DNA of 64,000 bases from Dactylosporangium vinaceum (GCF_019904175.1 NZ_CP061913.1:11284001-11348000), one strand, 5' to 3'. Numbered from the stretch's first letter, positions 40,032-48,850 are shown. The notes: generated by a model from the letters alone, not told the origin. Program-made: numbers and translations.

Positions 40032-41242
40032 AGCCCCACCCCACGATCCACCACCGGCGCACCGATCGGCAGCACGGCCTCGACCCGAAACCCACCATCC
40101 GGCCGCGGCCCCGACACCAGGCTCCCGCCGAGCGCCAGGACCCGTTCCCGCATCCCGACCAGCCCCAGCCCGCCCACCTCCACCCGATCCACGTGGTGAG
40201 CCCGCGCCGTCCGATCAGCGCGATCGACGGCTGGTGGTTGCGGCGGGCCGTTGTCGATGCGGATGCGCAGGGCGCCCGGCTCGTAGAGCAGCGCAACGTG
40301 AACCGGCGCCGATGGGGCATGTTTGCAGGCGTTCGTCAGGGCCTCCTGCACCACGCGGTACGCCGTCAGGTCGATCGGCACGGGCAGGACCGCCTCGACG
40401 ATCGAGGTGTCCGGCGCCGCCGAGACGGAGGTGTCGATGGACTGGCCGGCCGCCCGGTGCGAGGCCAGCAGCTCGGGCAGCCCCGACAGGCCGGGTAGTG
40501 GGTCAAGCGGCGCCACGAGCTCGCCGGGCCGGCGTAGCAGGCCGATGGTGTCGCTCAGCTCGGCGAGAGCGATCCGGCCCGCGCTGCGGACGTTGCCCAG
40601 TGCCTCGCGGGCGCGCGCCGGCTGGGAGTCGAGCAGGTGGGCGGCCACGCCGGCCTGGACGGTGATGAGCGCCAACTGGTGGCCGACCGCGTCGTGCAGG
40701 TCGCGGGCTATTCGCAGGCGCTCCTCGGTGACGCGGCGCAGGGCCTCGGCCTCGCGGGCCTGTTCGGCGCGGTCGGCGCGGGCCTCCACCTCGGCCAGGT
40801 ATTCGCGGCGGCTGCGGGCCCCGTCGCCCGCCGCGACCGCCAGCCCGCCCAGCGCGGCCAGGGCCAGGTTTTCCACGCCCAGCCACGAGGCGGGTTTGAC
40901 GAGCATGTGCAGGCCGGCGAAGGCCAGGACGGCCAGGACGCCGATGATCAGGGCGCGGCGGCGGACCTGCGACTCGGCCACCGTGTAAAGGGCGATCAGC
41001 GGGGCGGTCAGGATCAGCGTGCCGTTGGTGCTGCTGTGGTTGAGCACCAGGTAGCCCTCCGCCGCGACCGAGCTCACCAGGAACACGGTCAGCGGGTGGC
41101 GGCGGCGCAGGGCCAGGGAGCCGCAGGCCACGATCACGGCGGTCAGCGCGGCCGGCTCGACCGGGATGGCCGTCGGGGAGCCGTGGGTGGTGGCCAGCAC
41201 CACGAGACCCACCACGATCCCGATCACCAGGTCGACTCGCAT
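40028..41242 (-). CDS. Sensor histidine kinase, HisKA_3 (NarX/DesK-like) type
   Basis: The 404-residue kinase has four or five transmembrane helices within residues 1-135 (LVIGIVVGLVVLATTH, ALTAVIVACGSLAL, LTVFLVSSVAAEGYLVL, LILTAPLIALYTVAE, ALIIGVLAVLAFAGLH) and no large outside sensor. A coiled linker (EVEARADRAEQAREAEALRR) follows, then the HisKA_3 domain with His183 in IARDLHDAVGHQL. The HATPase has VVQEALTNACKHA and GGLGLVGMRERVLALGG. It is coupled to the LuxR-type regulator. ATG 41242 lies at or next to the predicted transcription start, so the message is probably leaderless. The signal is unknown. Confidence 0.94.
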   Translation of the reverse strand: MRVDLVIGIVVGLVVLATTHGSPTAIPVEPAALTAVIVACGSLALRRRHPLTVFLVSSVAAEGYLVLNHSSTNGTLILTAPLIALYTVAESQVRRRALIIGVLAVLAFAGLHMLVKPASWLGVENLALAALGGLAVAAGDGARSRREYLAEVEARADRAEQAREAEALRRVTEERLRIARDLHDAVGHQLALITVQAGVAAHLLDSQPARAREALGNVRSAGRIALAELSDTIGLLRRPGELVAPLDPLPGLSGLPELLASHRAAGQSIDTSVSAAPDTSIVEAVLPVPIDLTAYRVVQEALTNACKHAPSAPVHVALLYEPGALRIRIDNGPPQPPAVDRADRTARAHHVDRVEVGGLGLVGMRERVLALGGSLVSGPRPDGGFRVEAVLPIGAPVVDRGVGL

Positions 41243-41249
41243 GCCCCTG

Positions 41250-41272
41250 ACGCTAGTCCGGGGGTACGACAA
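41250..41272 (-). promoter_or_regulatory. PafBC/RecA-NDp-type promoter of two-component operon
   Basis: On the minus strand: TTGTCGTAC, eight bases, TAGCGT. It fits tTGTCRgtg-N8-TAnnnT. The predicted start falls at the kinase ATG (41242). The extended string TTTTTTGTCGTACCC (41262-41276) is repeated exactly before the SWIM operon at 52088-52102. Confidence 0.6.
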
Positions 41273-41351
41273 AAAAGTCCTCCAGCCGCGGTATTCGGAT
41301 GCCGCGGCCGGATGACGACGGCGGGTCCGCGACCGCGAAGAGTGGTCCGGC

Positions 41352-42059
41352 ATGACACAAGTGCAGTTCCGGGGGCTCACCAAGCGGTACGGCGATCGCA
41401 CCGCCGTCGACGCCCTCACCTTCGACGTCCCGGCCGGCGCGGTGACCGGCTTCCTCGGGCCGAACGGCGCCGGCAAGACGACCACGCTGCGCATGCTGGT
41501 GGGGCTGGCCCGGCCGACGACCGGGGAGGCGCTCATCGACGGCCGGCGCTACACGCAGCTGTCGCAGCCTCGCCGGACGGTCGGCGCGCTGCTGGAGGCC
41601 AACGGCTTCCACCCGGGCCGGCGCGGCCGTGACCACCTGCTGATCCTGGCGGAAGAAGCCAAACTGCCAAAAGCCCGAGTCGATGCAGTACTCGATGAGG
41701 TAGGGCTGACCGACGCGAAGCACCAGCGCATCCGCACGTACTCGCTCGGGATGCGCCAGCGCCTGGGGCTGGCCGGTGCCCTGCTTGGCGACCCGGGGCT
41801 GCTGGTGCTCGACGAGCCCGCGAACGGCCTGGACCCGGCCGGCATGGCCTGGCTGCGCGCACTCCTGCGGCGCCGGGCGGCGGAGGGGAGCACCGTGCTC
41901 ATCGCCAGTCACGTGCTGGCCGAGGTGGCACAGACGGCGGACCGGATCGTCATAGTCCACAATGGACAACTGCGCCACGCGGGACCCGTGGAGCCGGATC
42001 TGGAGAGCACGTTCCTGAGCATGACCGGGGCGGAGACGGGGGCCGGCCATGCGGGCTGA
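41352..42059 (+). CDS. ABC exporter ATPase, CcmA/NatA-like
   Basis: The 235-residue ATPase belongs to the DrrA/NatA exporter group. Walker A is GPNGAGKTT, the Q-loop is GALLEANGFHPGRRG, the signature is TYSLGMRQRLGLAGALLG, Walker B is LLVLDEPANGLDPAG and the H-loop is IASHVLAEV. The following permease gene starts 11 bp inside its 3' end. It diverges from the two-component operon by 109 bp, and ATPase/permease pairs in this position are often the target of such systems. Confidence 0.95.
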   Translation: MTQVQFRGLTKRYGDRTAVDALTFDVPAGAVTGFLGPNGAGKTTTLRMLVGLARPTTGEALIDGRRYTQLSQPRRTVGALLEANGFHPGRRGRDHLLILAEEAKLPKARVDAVLDEVGLTDAKHQRIRTYSLGMRQRLGLAGALLGDPGLLVLDEPANGLDPAGMAWLRALLRRRAAEGSTVLIASHVLAEVAQTADRIVIVHNGQLRHAGPVEPDLESTFLSMTGAETGAGHAG

Positions 42060-42702
42060 GATCCGGAAGCTCACGACGGTACGGACACCGCTGCTGCTGC
42101 TCCTGGCCGCCCTCGCGCTCGTGGCCACCGGCGCCGGGAGCCGGATCGCGAAGCACCCCGAGGACGCAGTGGGAGCCGCGGCCCACGCCGGGCTCGCCGC
42201 GCTGTTCCCGCTCATGCTCGGGATCATGGCGATGGCCGGCGAGTATCGGCACCGCACCATCGCCGACACGTACCTCGCCACGCCCGGGCGGACAGTTGTC
42301 CTGCTGCGGAAGTTCACGTTGTACACGTTCATCGGAGCCGGCTTCGGCGTCCTCGGTGCCGGCATCGCCGCGATCATCGCCGACAACGTGCCGTTCAAGG
42401 TGCTGGCCGGCGTCGTGGCCTGGAACGCACTGTTCGCGGCGATCGGCGTCGGGCTCGGCGCGCTGGTGCGCAGCCAGGTCGGGGCGATCGCGGGGGCGCT
42501 GGCCTGGCTCGCGCTCATCGAGGGGGTCGCGGCGGAGCTGGTGGGCGCGGACGCGGCCCGGTGGCTGCCGTTCCGGGCGGCCATGTCGCTCGGTGGCATG
42601 GACGCCGGGCTGGGCCAGGGCACGGCGGCGGCGGTGCTCGGTGCCTATGCGCTGGCGTTCGTCGTCGGGGCTTTCGCAGTACAGATGCGGGATCTGCCTT
42701 AA
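42049..42702 (+). CDS. ABC-2-type transporter permease
   Basis: The 217-residue permease has six hydrophobic segments: VRTPLLLLLAALALVATGAG, GLAALFPLMLGIMAMAGEY, FTLYTFIGAGFGVLGAGIAA, VLAGVVAWNALFAAIGVGLG, VGAIAGALAWLALIEGVAA and AAAVLGAYALAFVVGAFAV. GEYRHRTIADTYLATPGR is the conserved coupling loop of the ABC-2 family. It works with the ATPase overlapping its start. Its stop overlaps the convergent HxlR gene by four bases. Confidence 0.93.
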   Translation: MRAEIRKLTTVRTPLLLLLAALALVATGAGSRIAKHPEDAVGAAAHAGLAALFPLMLGIMAMAGEYRHRTIADTYLATPGRTVVLLRKFTLYTFIGAGFGVLGAGIAAIIADNVPFKVLAGVVAWNALFAAIGVGLGALVRSQVGAIAGALAWLALIEGVAAELVGADAARWLPFRAAMSLGGMDAGLGQGTAAAVLGAYALAFVVGAFAVQMRDLP

Positions 42703-43076
42703 TCGGACCTGGCCGCGTCGTAACGCTCCTGGGCGAGTGTGATCTGCGGCATCTCGGCCTCGACGAGCTCGATGAGCTCCGAGAGCTTGGCGGCGATCTT
42801 GGCCCCGGCGTCGGTAAGGCTGTATTCGACCCGGGGCGGGATCGTGCTGCGCACCTCCCGCACCACCAGACCGTCACGCTCGAGGGCGTGCAGCGTCTGG
42901 GACAGCATCTTCTCGCTCACCCCGTCGACGCGGCGGCGCAGCTCGTTGAAGCGGTGGGTGCCCTCGTGCAGCGCGGCCAGGGTGAGACCGCCCCAGCGGC
43001 CGCTGATGTTCTCCATCACAGGCCGTGAGGTGCAGTTGCGCGCGAACACGTCGAACACCAACGGGTCGTTGGCCAT
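42699..43076 (-). CDS. HxlR-family transcriptional regulator
   Basis: The 125-residue winged-helix protein has the HxlR layout: an N-terminal Cys in ARNCTSRPVMENISGRWG, where redox control is typical of the group, then FNELRRRVDGVSEKMLSQTL, RDGLVVREVRSTIPPRVEYS and LTDAGAKI. ATG 43076 lies six bases after TATCGT (43083-43088, minus strand), a leaderless arrangement. The divergent NmrA-like gene and the palindromes between them indicate that it represses that gene and itself, probably in response to oxidants or aldehydes. Confidence 0.94.
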   Translation of the reverse strand: MANDPLVFDVFARNCTSRPVMENISGRWGGLTLAALHEGTHRFNELRRRVDGVSEKMLSQTLHALERDGLVVREVRSTIPPRVEYSLTDAGAKIAAKLSELIELVEAEMPQITLAQERYDAARSD

Positions 43077-43116
43077 GCCCACACGATAACTCAGAGATCG
43101 CACTTTCGCTGGGGTT

Positions 43117-43137
43117 GCACTTTCCAAAAGTTAGTGC
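43117..43137. promoter_or_regulatory. HxlR operator
   Basis: GCACT-TTTCCAAAAGTT-AGTGC: outer arms GCACT/AGTGC and an inner perfect ACTTT-cca-AAAGT palindrome. It ends one base before the -10 TACGAT of the NmrA-like gene, covering its -35. An extra half-site GCACTTTC lies at 43100-43107, nearer the HxlR promoter. Confidence 0.75.
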
Positions 43138-43138
43138 C

Positions 43139-43144
43139 TACGAT
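43139..43144 (+). promoter_or_regulatory. -10 element of NmrA-like gene (leaderless)
   Basis: TACGAT, six bases, ATG 43151. The HxlR operator abuts it, so bound repressor would block polymerase. Confidence 0.65.
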
Positions 43145-43150
43145 TCAGAA

Positions 43151-43972
43151 ATGACGATCACCGTAACCGGCGCGACCGGACACCTTGGCCAGCTGATCCT
43201 GAGCGAGCTGCAGGGGCAGGACGTGCGCGCGGTCGCCCGCCGGCCCGAGGCGCTCAGCGGCGTCGAGGCCCGCCTCGGCGACTACGACCGCCCCGAGACC
43301 CTGGTCAACGCGTTCGCCGGCACCGACGTCCTCGTGTTCGTGTCCGCGAGCGAGGCCGGCAAGCGCCTGCCGCAGCACCGCGCCGTCGTCGACGCGGCCA
43401 TCGAGGCCAAGGTCGGCCGGATCGTGTACACGAGCATCACGCACGCCGACACCAACCCGATCCCGCTGGCCCCCGAGCACAAGGCGACCGAGGAGCTCAT
43501 CAGGGACTCCGGCATCCCGTTCACGTTCCTGCGCAACAACTGGTACCTCGAGAACTACACCGGCAACCTGGCCGGCACCCTCGAGCACGGCGCGGTGCTC
43601 GGCGCCGCGGGTGACGGCCGCATCGCCGCCGCGACCCGGGCCGACTACGCCGCGGCCGCCGCCGTCGTGGCGACCACCGAGGGCCACGAGGGCCGGGCGT
43701 ACGAGCTCGGCGGCGACCGGGCCTTCACGCTCAGCGAGCTGGCGGCGGCGATCGCGGAGCGCTTCGGCAAGCCTGTCGTGTACCGCAACCTGCCCGTCGA
43801 CGACTACGCGGCCGCGCTGGAGAGCTTCGGCGTCCCGGCCGGCTTCGCGCGGGTCCTGGCCGACGTCGACGTGACCATCGAGCACGGCTCGCTCGACGTG
43901 GTGACCGGCGACCTGAGCCGGCTCATCGGCCGCCCGACCACGACGCTTGCCGAGTTCCTGCAGAAGCTCTGA
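43151..43972 (+). CDS. NmrA/SDR-family NAD(P)-binding oxidoreductase (quinone reductase-like)
   Basis: The 273-residue protein is an atypical short-chain dehydrogenase resembling QorB NAD(P)H:quinone oxidoreductase. It has the nucleotide-binding motif VTGATGHLGQLIL, ARRPEALSGVEARLGDYDRP, VFVSASEAGKRLPQHRAVVD, VYTSITHADTNPIPLAPEHK and FTFLRNNWYLENY. QorB-type genes are usually controlled by a divergent HxlR regulator, exactly the arrangement here. It probably detoxifies quinones or other electrophiles. The start appears leaderless. Confidence 0.92.
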   Translation: MTITVTGATGHLGQLILSELQGQDVRAVARRPEALSGVEARLGDYDRPETLVNAFAGTDVLVFVSASEAGKRLPQHRAVVDAAIEAKVGRIVYTSITHADTNPIPLAPEHKATEELIRDSGIPFTFLRNNWYLENYTGNLAGTLEHGAVLGAAGDGRIAAATRADYAAAAAVVATTEGHEGRAYELGGDRAFTLSELAAAIAERFGKPVVYRNLPVDDYAAALESFGVPAGFARVLADVDVTIEHGSLDVVTGDLSRLIGRPTTTLAEFLQKL

Positions 43973-43985
43973 GCCGCCGCTCGAG

Positions 43986-44070
43986 CGCCCGCGTCCTGGC
44001 ACGCGGACGCTCGATCACGCTTGCTCGCCCGCGTCCTGGCACGCGGACGCTCGATCACGCTTGCTCGCCC
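43986..44070. repeat. Two perfect 40-bp tandem repeats with hairpin
   Basis: Positions 43991-44030 and 44031-44070 are identical, with five further matching bases upstream. Each unit contains GCGTCC-tggcacgc-GGACGC, a 6-bp stem. The pair lies between convergent genes and just before the stop at 44077, so it probably acts as a doubled bidirectional terminator. Confidence 0.8.
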
Positions 44071-44076
44071 GCCGCC

Positions 44077-44757
44077 TCAGCGCGGGTTTTCGATCAGGTC
44101 GGCGACGCGGACGAGGGGGCCGAACCGGGCGGGGATGCCGTCCGGTTCGGCCAGCCGTCCGCTCTCGACCACCATGAGGTCGCCGCCGTACAGGCTCCAC
44201 TCCGGCAGCCGCCCCGAGAGCTGCTCGGCCACCAGGTCCCGGCCGAACACCGTCCGCACCGTCTCGGGCCGGGCAGCGCGGATGCGGAACGCGCTGTCGA
44301 ACGGCTCGTACCCGAGCGCCGTGGCCCGGTCCCCGAACAGCGTCCGCCCGAACCGTGACACGGCCCCGCGCCGATGCACCGAGAGCTCCGGCCAGGAGCC
44401 GCGGACCCGGACCACCCAGACGATGAAGTGATGCGTCTGGCTGCTGGTCGAGGTGCTGCCGTCCGGCCCCGAGGTGGTGCTCGTCGTCGTGTACGAGTAT
44501 TCGGCTACGGACACCGCCCGCCCGCCGACGACGCCGCTGAGGGCCAGGCTCACCCCGCGCTTGTTGTGCCCGGGCAGCCGCCGCCACCACTCGTTCACCG
44601 GCCGCGGCACGTACTGCCAGCGGTGCTGCACCGCCCAGACCTCGAGCCGCTCCCGCCGCTCCCGCTCCCGCCGCCGCGACACCACGGCCGCCAGCACGAG
44701 CAGCACGAACACCGCTGCGATGCAGACGAGCCCGGCCACGATCACCGACGAGTCCAT
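44077..44757 (-). CDS. Single-pass membrane protein of unknown function
   Basis: The 226-residue protein has one N-terminal transmembrane helix (VIVAGLVCIAAVFVLLVLAA) followed by a very basic stretch (SRRRERERRERLE) that puts the rest in the cytoplasm. The soluble part has WAVQHRWQYVPRPVNEWWRR, RAVSVAEYSYTTTSTTSGPD, HHFIVWVVRVRGSWPELSVH and DLMVVESGRLAEPDGIPARF. This resembles the DUF3137-like 'GxxxxxxEYxYTTxxTT' proteins common in actinobacteria. TAGCGT lies six bases before the ATG, so it is probably leaderless. I cannot assign a role. Confidence 0.75.
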   Translation of the reverse strand: MDSSVIVAGLVCIAAVFVLLVLAAVVSRRRERERRERLEVWAVQHRWQYVPRPVNEWWRRLPGHNKRGVSLALSGVVGGRAVSVAEYSYTTTSTTSGPDGSTSTSSQTHHFIVWVVRVRGSWPELSVHRRGAVSRFGRTLFGDRATALGYEPFDSAFRIRAARPETVRTVFGRDLVAEQLSGRLPEWSLYGGDLMVVESGRLAEPDGIPARFGPLVRVADLIENPR

Positions 44758-44924
44758 GCCCCCACGCTAAGCAGGGCCATCAACCTCCGCCCGCCTCGGC
44801 GAACGGCCGGACTCCAGGTAGGGAAATGACCCACGGCCGCGCCGCCCTCGGGTGAGAGCTGGGAAAGGAGCCGGGCCCCCGGCGAACGAGTCATCGGGGG
44901 CCCGGCGCGCCGTTCCGGTACGGC

Positions 44925-47729
44925 CTAGACCGGAGCGGCGAGCACAGCGGCCAGCGCCTCCGCCGTCGCGGCGTGCGTTGCCAGCAGCGGCAGCGGTTTC
45001 GCGGCGCCCGGCGCGGACGCGATGGGCTGCCAGGTTACCGGTAGATCCAGGGCCGAGGCCAATGCGTCGGTCGTCGCCGGGTGCGCGGCCAGGAACGCCG
45101 CGACCGGACCGGCCGCCGCCGCCGCCGAAGGAGCCGCGACCACCGGAGCGCCCGACGCCTTCGAATGCCACGGCGGCACGAACGAGTCCACCGCGGCCAG
45201 CGTGCCCGGGAACGTGCGGCCCGCCTCGCGGATCAGGACGGGGACGAGCTCCGCTGCCTGCTCGCGCAGCGTGGTGATGAGCGTCGGCAGCCAGGGCAGC
45301 AGGACCGGGTCCGGGAGCTTGCCGAAGGCGTTCGACATGAACTCGACCACGAACGGCGTGAGCTTCGGCACCGGGTCCAGGGCCTGGATGAACCCGCTCA
45401 GGTACTTCGGCACCGACGGCACCACCAGCGGGTTGCCCAGCAGCTCGGCCCCGCGGGCCCGCAGGTCGGCCAGCGGCAGCAGGCCCAGCTGATGGTGGGC
45501 CGACCACAGCAGCGCCAGCTTCGCCGGGGACTCCGGATGCGACTGGCGCACCGCGATCTCCAGCTGGGCCCGGTCGCAGCCCAGCGCCAGGGCGAGGCCC
45601 TCCATGGTGAACAGGAAGCCGAGCATCGCCGCGACCTGGCGCACGCCCGTCTCGTCGTCGACGAAGGCGGTCGGCAGCAGGGTGCAGTAGTGCGCGTAGC
45701 CGGCGGTGACGAACGACTCGGCCCAGGCCGGCAGGTCGGGCTCGGTGGCCCGGTAGTGCGCCAGCAGCCGGCGGATGCGCTTGAGCACCTCCGGCGCCTC
45801 GTCGACGGTGCGCTCGGCCGCGAGCAGCTCGACCGCGCGGGCGCCGAGCTCGTCGGTGAAGCGGCGGCTGCCGAGGAACAGGATCGAGTCCTCGACCGCC
45901 CGCAGCGCCACCGCGGCCGTGGCGTCGGCCGCCCACACCGACCGGCGCAGCCGCTGCTCCACTACCTGCTCGACGGTGACGCCCTCGTAGCCGAGCTCGA
46001 TGATGTATCGCTGGTGCTTGCCGATCGCCAGGTCCCAGCTCTCCTGGATCGACTTCTCGCCGAGCCGCCGGCTGCCCATGATCGGGCGGACGGCGCCGTC
46101 CGGCAGCAGGTAACGCAGCATCCACAGCAGGTGCGATGCGGGCCCGAGCTCGGGCCGCCCCGCCAGGTCGAGCAGCGCCCGCTGCACTGTCGACTTGGTC
46201 AGGTCCAGCCCGATCGGGGACAGCCGGTCGTAGACGTCGCGGGCCAGCGGTGGCAGCGCCTCGTATCCCACCTGCCCCACCCGGTCGCCGCCGAGCAGGA
46301 TCTCGCAGAGCCGCCGCACGTCCCGCCGCCCCGGCACCGCGTCCTTCTCGATGCAGGTGACCGCGGCGTCCTGGAAGTCGTAGGGCGTCGGCCGGGCCCG
46401 GTTGCGCATCCCGGCCAGCAGGATCGACGTCTCGAACACTGCGATCGCGTCGGCCGTGCTGGACAGGTATCCGTTGCGCCGGGCCAGCCGCACGATGTCG
46501 ACGCACCAGCCGAGCAGCTCGTCCTCGTCGAGCCCGTCGAGCACGGGCGGGCTGGCCAGGAACCCGGTCAGCCTGTCGGCGACCGGCTCGGCGGCCATCG
46601 CGCCGGCGGTGTTGGCCACCGCCTTGCGCTTGCGGCTGCCCTTCTGCCCCTCCAGTTGGAAGGGCGTGAGCCGGGTCCGGGCGAGGGCCTTCTGCCAGGT
46701 CGCCGCCGCGATCGACACGGAGCCCGAGGCCAGCCCGAACTGCGCCTCGATCGCCGAGTGGCTGGACGGGATCAGCCCGTAGAGCCACTTGGTCTCGGTG
46801 CGCGGGCTGATCTCGAAGTCGGGGACGCCCTCGGCGGTGCCGAACTCCGCGACCCGGCTGGCCGCGTGGAAGGCGCCGCACACGTAGAGACAGTCGGCCC
46901 GGTCGACCCCGGTGCGGGCGAGATGCTCGCGCATCCGCGTCCACATGTACCGCTCCCGGTCCTCGTCGACGCTGAGCCGCCGGGTGCCGGACGGGGCAAG
47001 CCGGCGGAACAGGCTGCCGATGAGGACCATGACCTGCCGATACGTCTCGTAGTCGGCGCCGGCCAGCGGCTGCTCGACGTACTGGTCCCACCACTCCGAC
47101 CAGTGCCGCACCTTGCCGTGGTGCAGCAGATGCTCCTCGAGCTCGGCGAAGCGCGGGCGCAGGTCGCCGATCTCGATGCCGACCGCGTCACCGTGCAGGT
47201 CGGTGTCCTCGGCCTCCTCGGCGTCCCCGGCAGCGGCGGTGTCCGCCTCCTCGCGCGGCTGCCACTGGAAGACGTGGTCCGTGGAGCGGTCGACGAGCAC
47301 GAGCTCGACGCCGGGGGTCTCCAGGGCGTAGGCGATCGCCTGGTATTCCGCCGACGCCTCGGTGATCGGCGCGACGATGCTCAGCGGCCCCCACTCCTGC
47401 GGAAACCCGTCAAGTTGCGACGCGAACGCCTGCAGCGCGACGGGCAGCCGGCAGTTGCGCAGCTCGGTCAGCAGCGGGCCGAGGTCCTCGCACAGCTCCA
47501 GGTAGATCACCTTCGGCTGCTTCTCGCGCAGGCGGCGGACCATGGCCAAGCCCGACGCCGGCGAGTGGTGACAGACCGGGAAGATCTCCAGCTCCTCGCG
47601 CAGCGCCCGGTCGACGTCATCGACGATCCCGGCCAGGATCTCCGGCACCACTCCCGGCCCGGTGGCGAAGGCGGTGGCCGCCTCCACCAGCTGGGTCCGC
47701 AGCGCCCCGAACGGCTGTGGCTCGCTCAT
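44925..47729 (-). CDS. DUF5682-like large protein of MoxR/VWA/SWIM operon
   Basis: The 934-residue protein is the last gene of the five-gene operon and the probable counterpart of E. coli YehM. Near the N-terminus it has ELEIFPVCHHSPASGLAMV, with a conserved HHSP, and IYLELCEDLGPLLTELRN, a block typical of the family. A short acidic insert (EEADTAAAGDAEEAEDTD) and long helical segments fill the rest (CLYVCGAFHAASRVAEF, ETKWLYGLIPSSHSAIEAQF, IQESWDLAIGKHQRYIIELG). The last 80 residues are Ala/Pro-rich. No nucleotide-binding or catalytic motif is evident. ATG 47729 overlaps the MoxR stop (ATGA). It may be the effector or scaffold; its function is unknown. Confidence 0.85.
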   Translation of the reverse strand: MSEPQPFGALRTQLVEAATAFATGPGVVPEILAGIVDDVDRALREELEIFPVCHHSPASGLAMVRRLREKQPKVIYLELCEDLGPLLTELRNCRLPVALQAFASQLDGFPQEWGPLSIVAPITEASAEYQAIAYALETPGVELVLVDRSTDHVFQWQPREEADTAAAGDAEEAEDTDLHGDAVGIEIGDLRPRFAELEEHLLHHGKVRHWSEWWDQYVEQPLAGADYETYRQVMVLIGSLFRRLAPSGTRRLSVDEDRERYMWTRMREHLARTGVDRADCLYVCGAFHAASRVAEFGTAEGVPDFEISPRTETKWLYGLIPSSHSAIEAQFGLASGSVSIAAATWQKALARTRLTPFQLEGQKGSRKRKAVANTAGAMAAEPVADRLTGFLASPPVLDGLDEDELLGWCVDIVRLARRNGYLSSTADAIAVFETSILLAGMRNRARPTPYDFQDAAVTCIEKDAVPGRRDVRRLCEILLGGDRVGQVGYEALPPLARDVYDRLSPIGLDLTKSTVQRALLDLAGRPELGPASHLLWMLRYLLPDGAVRPIMGSRRLGEKSIQESWDLAIGKHQRYIIELGYEGVTVEQVVEQRLRRSVWAADATAAVALRAVEDSILFLGSRRFTDELGARAVELLAAERTVDEAPEVLKRIRRLLAHYRATEPDLPAWAESFVTAGYAHYCTLLPTAFVDDETGVRQVAAMLGFLFTMEGLALALGCDRAQLEIAVRQSHPESPAKLALLWSAHHQLGLLPLADLRARGAELLGNPLVVPSVPKYLSGFIQALDPVPKLTPFVVEFMSNAFGKLPDPVLLPWLPTLITTLREQAAELVPVLIREAGRTFPGTLAAVDSFVPPWHSKASGAPVVAAPSAAAAAGPVAAFLAAHPATTDALASALDLPVTWQPIASAPGAAKPLPLLATHAATAEALAAVLAAPV

Positions 47730-48838
47730 GACAGGGTGGCGATCGCCTGCCGGCCGCCCTCGAGGAACGCCGGCCACTCGCCGCCGTCCTCCTTGCTGCG
47801 CGGCTCGACGACCCCGTGCCAGTACTTGTTGAGGATCGCCAGGTCCTCCGGGCTGCGCCGGGCCAGGGAGCCGACGAGCGACCCGGCGAGCGTCTCGGCC
47901 TTCAGGCTGCGGTCGCCGAAGAACGTGCTGTGCAGGATCGCGTCTTCGAGCACGCCGATCTGCTCGGCCGTGGACAGCGCCGACTCGAGCTTCTCGTCGT
48001 CGCTTGTCGCCGAGGCGGCCGCGGCCCGCAGGTCGGCGAAGCTCTGCAGCAGGATGTCGAGCAGGTTCGGCGGCACGTCGAGGTCGATCTGGTGGCGGCG
48101 CAGCAGCTCGGTGGTGCGGAAGCGGACGATCTCCGCCTCGCTCTTCTTGTTTGTCACCACCGGGATCCGCACGAAGTTGAACCGCCGTTTGAGTGCCGAG
48201 GACAGGTCGTTGACGCCCCGGTCGCGGCTGTTGGCGGTGGCGATGATCGAGAAGCCGGGCTGGGCGAAGACGATGTTGTCGTCCTCGAGCTCGGGGATGG
48301 AGACGTACTTCTCCGACAGGATCGAGATCAGCGCGTCCTGCACGTCACTTGTCGAGCGGGTCAGCTCCTCGAACCGCCCGATGACGCCCTTCTCCATCGC
48401 TGTCATGATCGGCGACGGGATCATGGAGGCCCGGGACTGGCCCTTGGCGATGACCATGGAGACGTTCCACGAATACTTGATGTGGTCCTCGGTCGTGCCG
48501 GCCGTGCCCTGCACCACAAGCGTCGAGTTGCGCGAGATGGCCGCCGCGAGGAGCTCGGCGAGCCAGCTCTTGCCGGTGCCGGGGTCGCCGATGAGCAGCA
48601 GACCGCGGTCGGAGGCGAGTGTCACGATGCTGCGCTCGACGAAGCTGCGGTCGCCGAACCACTTCGGGGAGATCTCGCGGTCGAGGCCGTCGGCCCGTTC
48701 GGAGCCGAGCACGAAGAGCCGGACCATGCGCGGGCTGAGCCGCCACGAGAACGGCTTGGGGCCGTCGTCGACCGACTCCAGCCAGTCGAGCTCCTCGGCG
48801 TACTTGACCTCGGCGGGGGCGCGAAGCATTTCAGTCAT
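47726..48838 (-). CDS. MoxR-type AAA+ ATPase (YehL-like)
   Basis: The 370-residue ATPase has Walker A GDPGTGKS at residues 84-91. Walker B reads GVIGRFEELTRS at about 151-162, where the usual Asp-Glu is Glu-Glu (FEEL). Sensor 1 is IIATANSRD with Asn203, and an arginine-finger segment SSALKRRFNFV follows. The segment after Walker B, STSDVQDALISILSEKYVSI, is classic MoxR. MoxR proteins act with VWA partners as chaperone-like remodelers, as RavA does with ViaA. It is flanked by the VWA gene (12-bp gap upstream) and the DUF5682-like gene (ATGA overlap), matching the E. coli yehLMPQ set. Confidence 0.93.
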   Translation of the reverse strand: MTEMLRAPAEVKYAEELDWLESVDDGPKPFSWRLSPRMVRLFVLGSERADGLDREISPKWFGDRSFVERSIVTLASDRGLLLIGDPGTGKSWLAELLAAAISRNSTLVVQGTAGTTEDHIKYSWNVSMVIAKGQSRASMIPSPIMTAMEKGVIGRFEELTRSTSDVQDALISILSEKYVSIPELEDDNIVFAQPGFSIIATANSRDRGVNDLSSALKRRFNFVRIPVVTNKKSEAEIVRFRTTELLRRHQIDLDVPPNLLDILLQSFADLRAAAASATSDDEKLESALSTAEQIGVLEDAILHSTFFGDRSLKAETLAGSLVGSLARRSPEDLAILNKYWHGVVEPRSKEDGGEWPAFLEGGRQAIATLS

Positions 48839-48850
48839 GAGCGGGGTCTC

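Noticed and set aside
43986..44070. Possible CRISPR repeat
   Set aside because: The 40-bp units are contiguous with no spacer between them and no cas gene is nearby.
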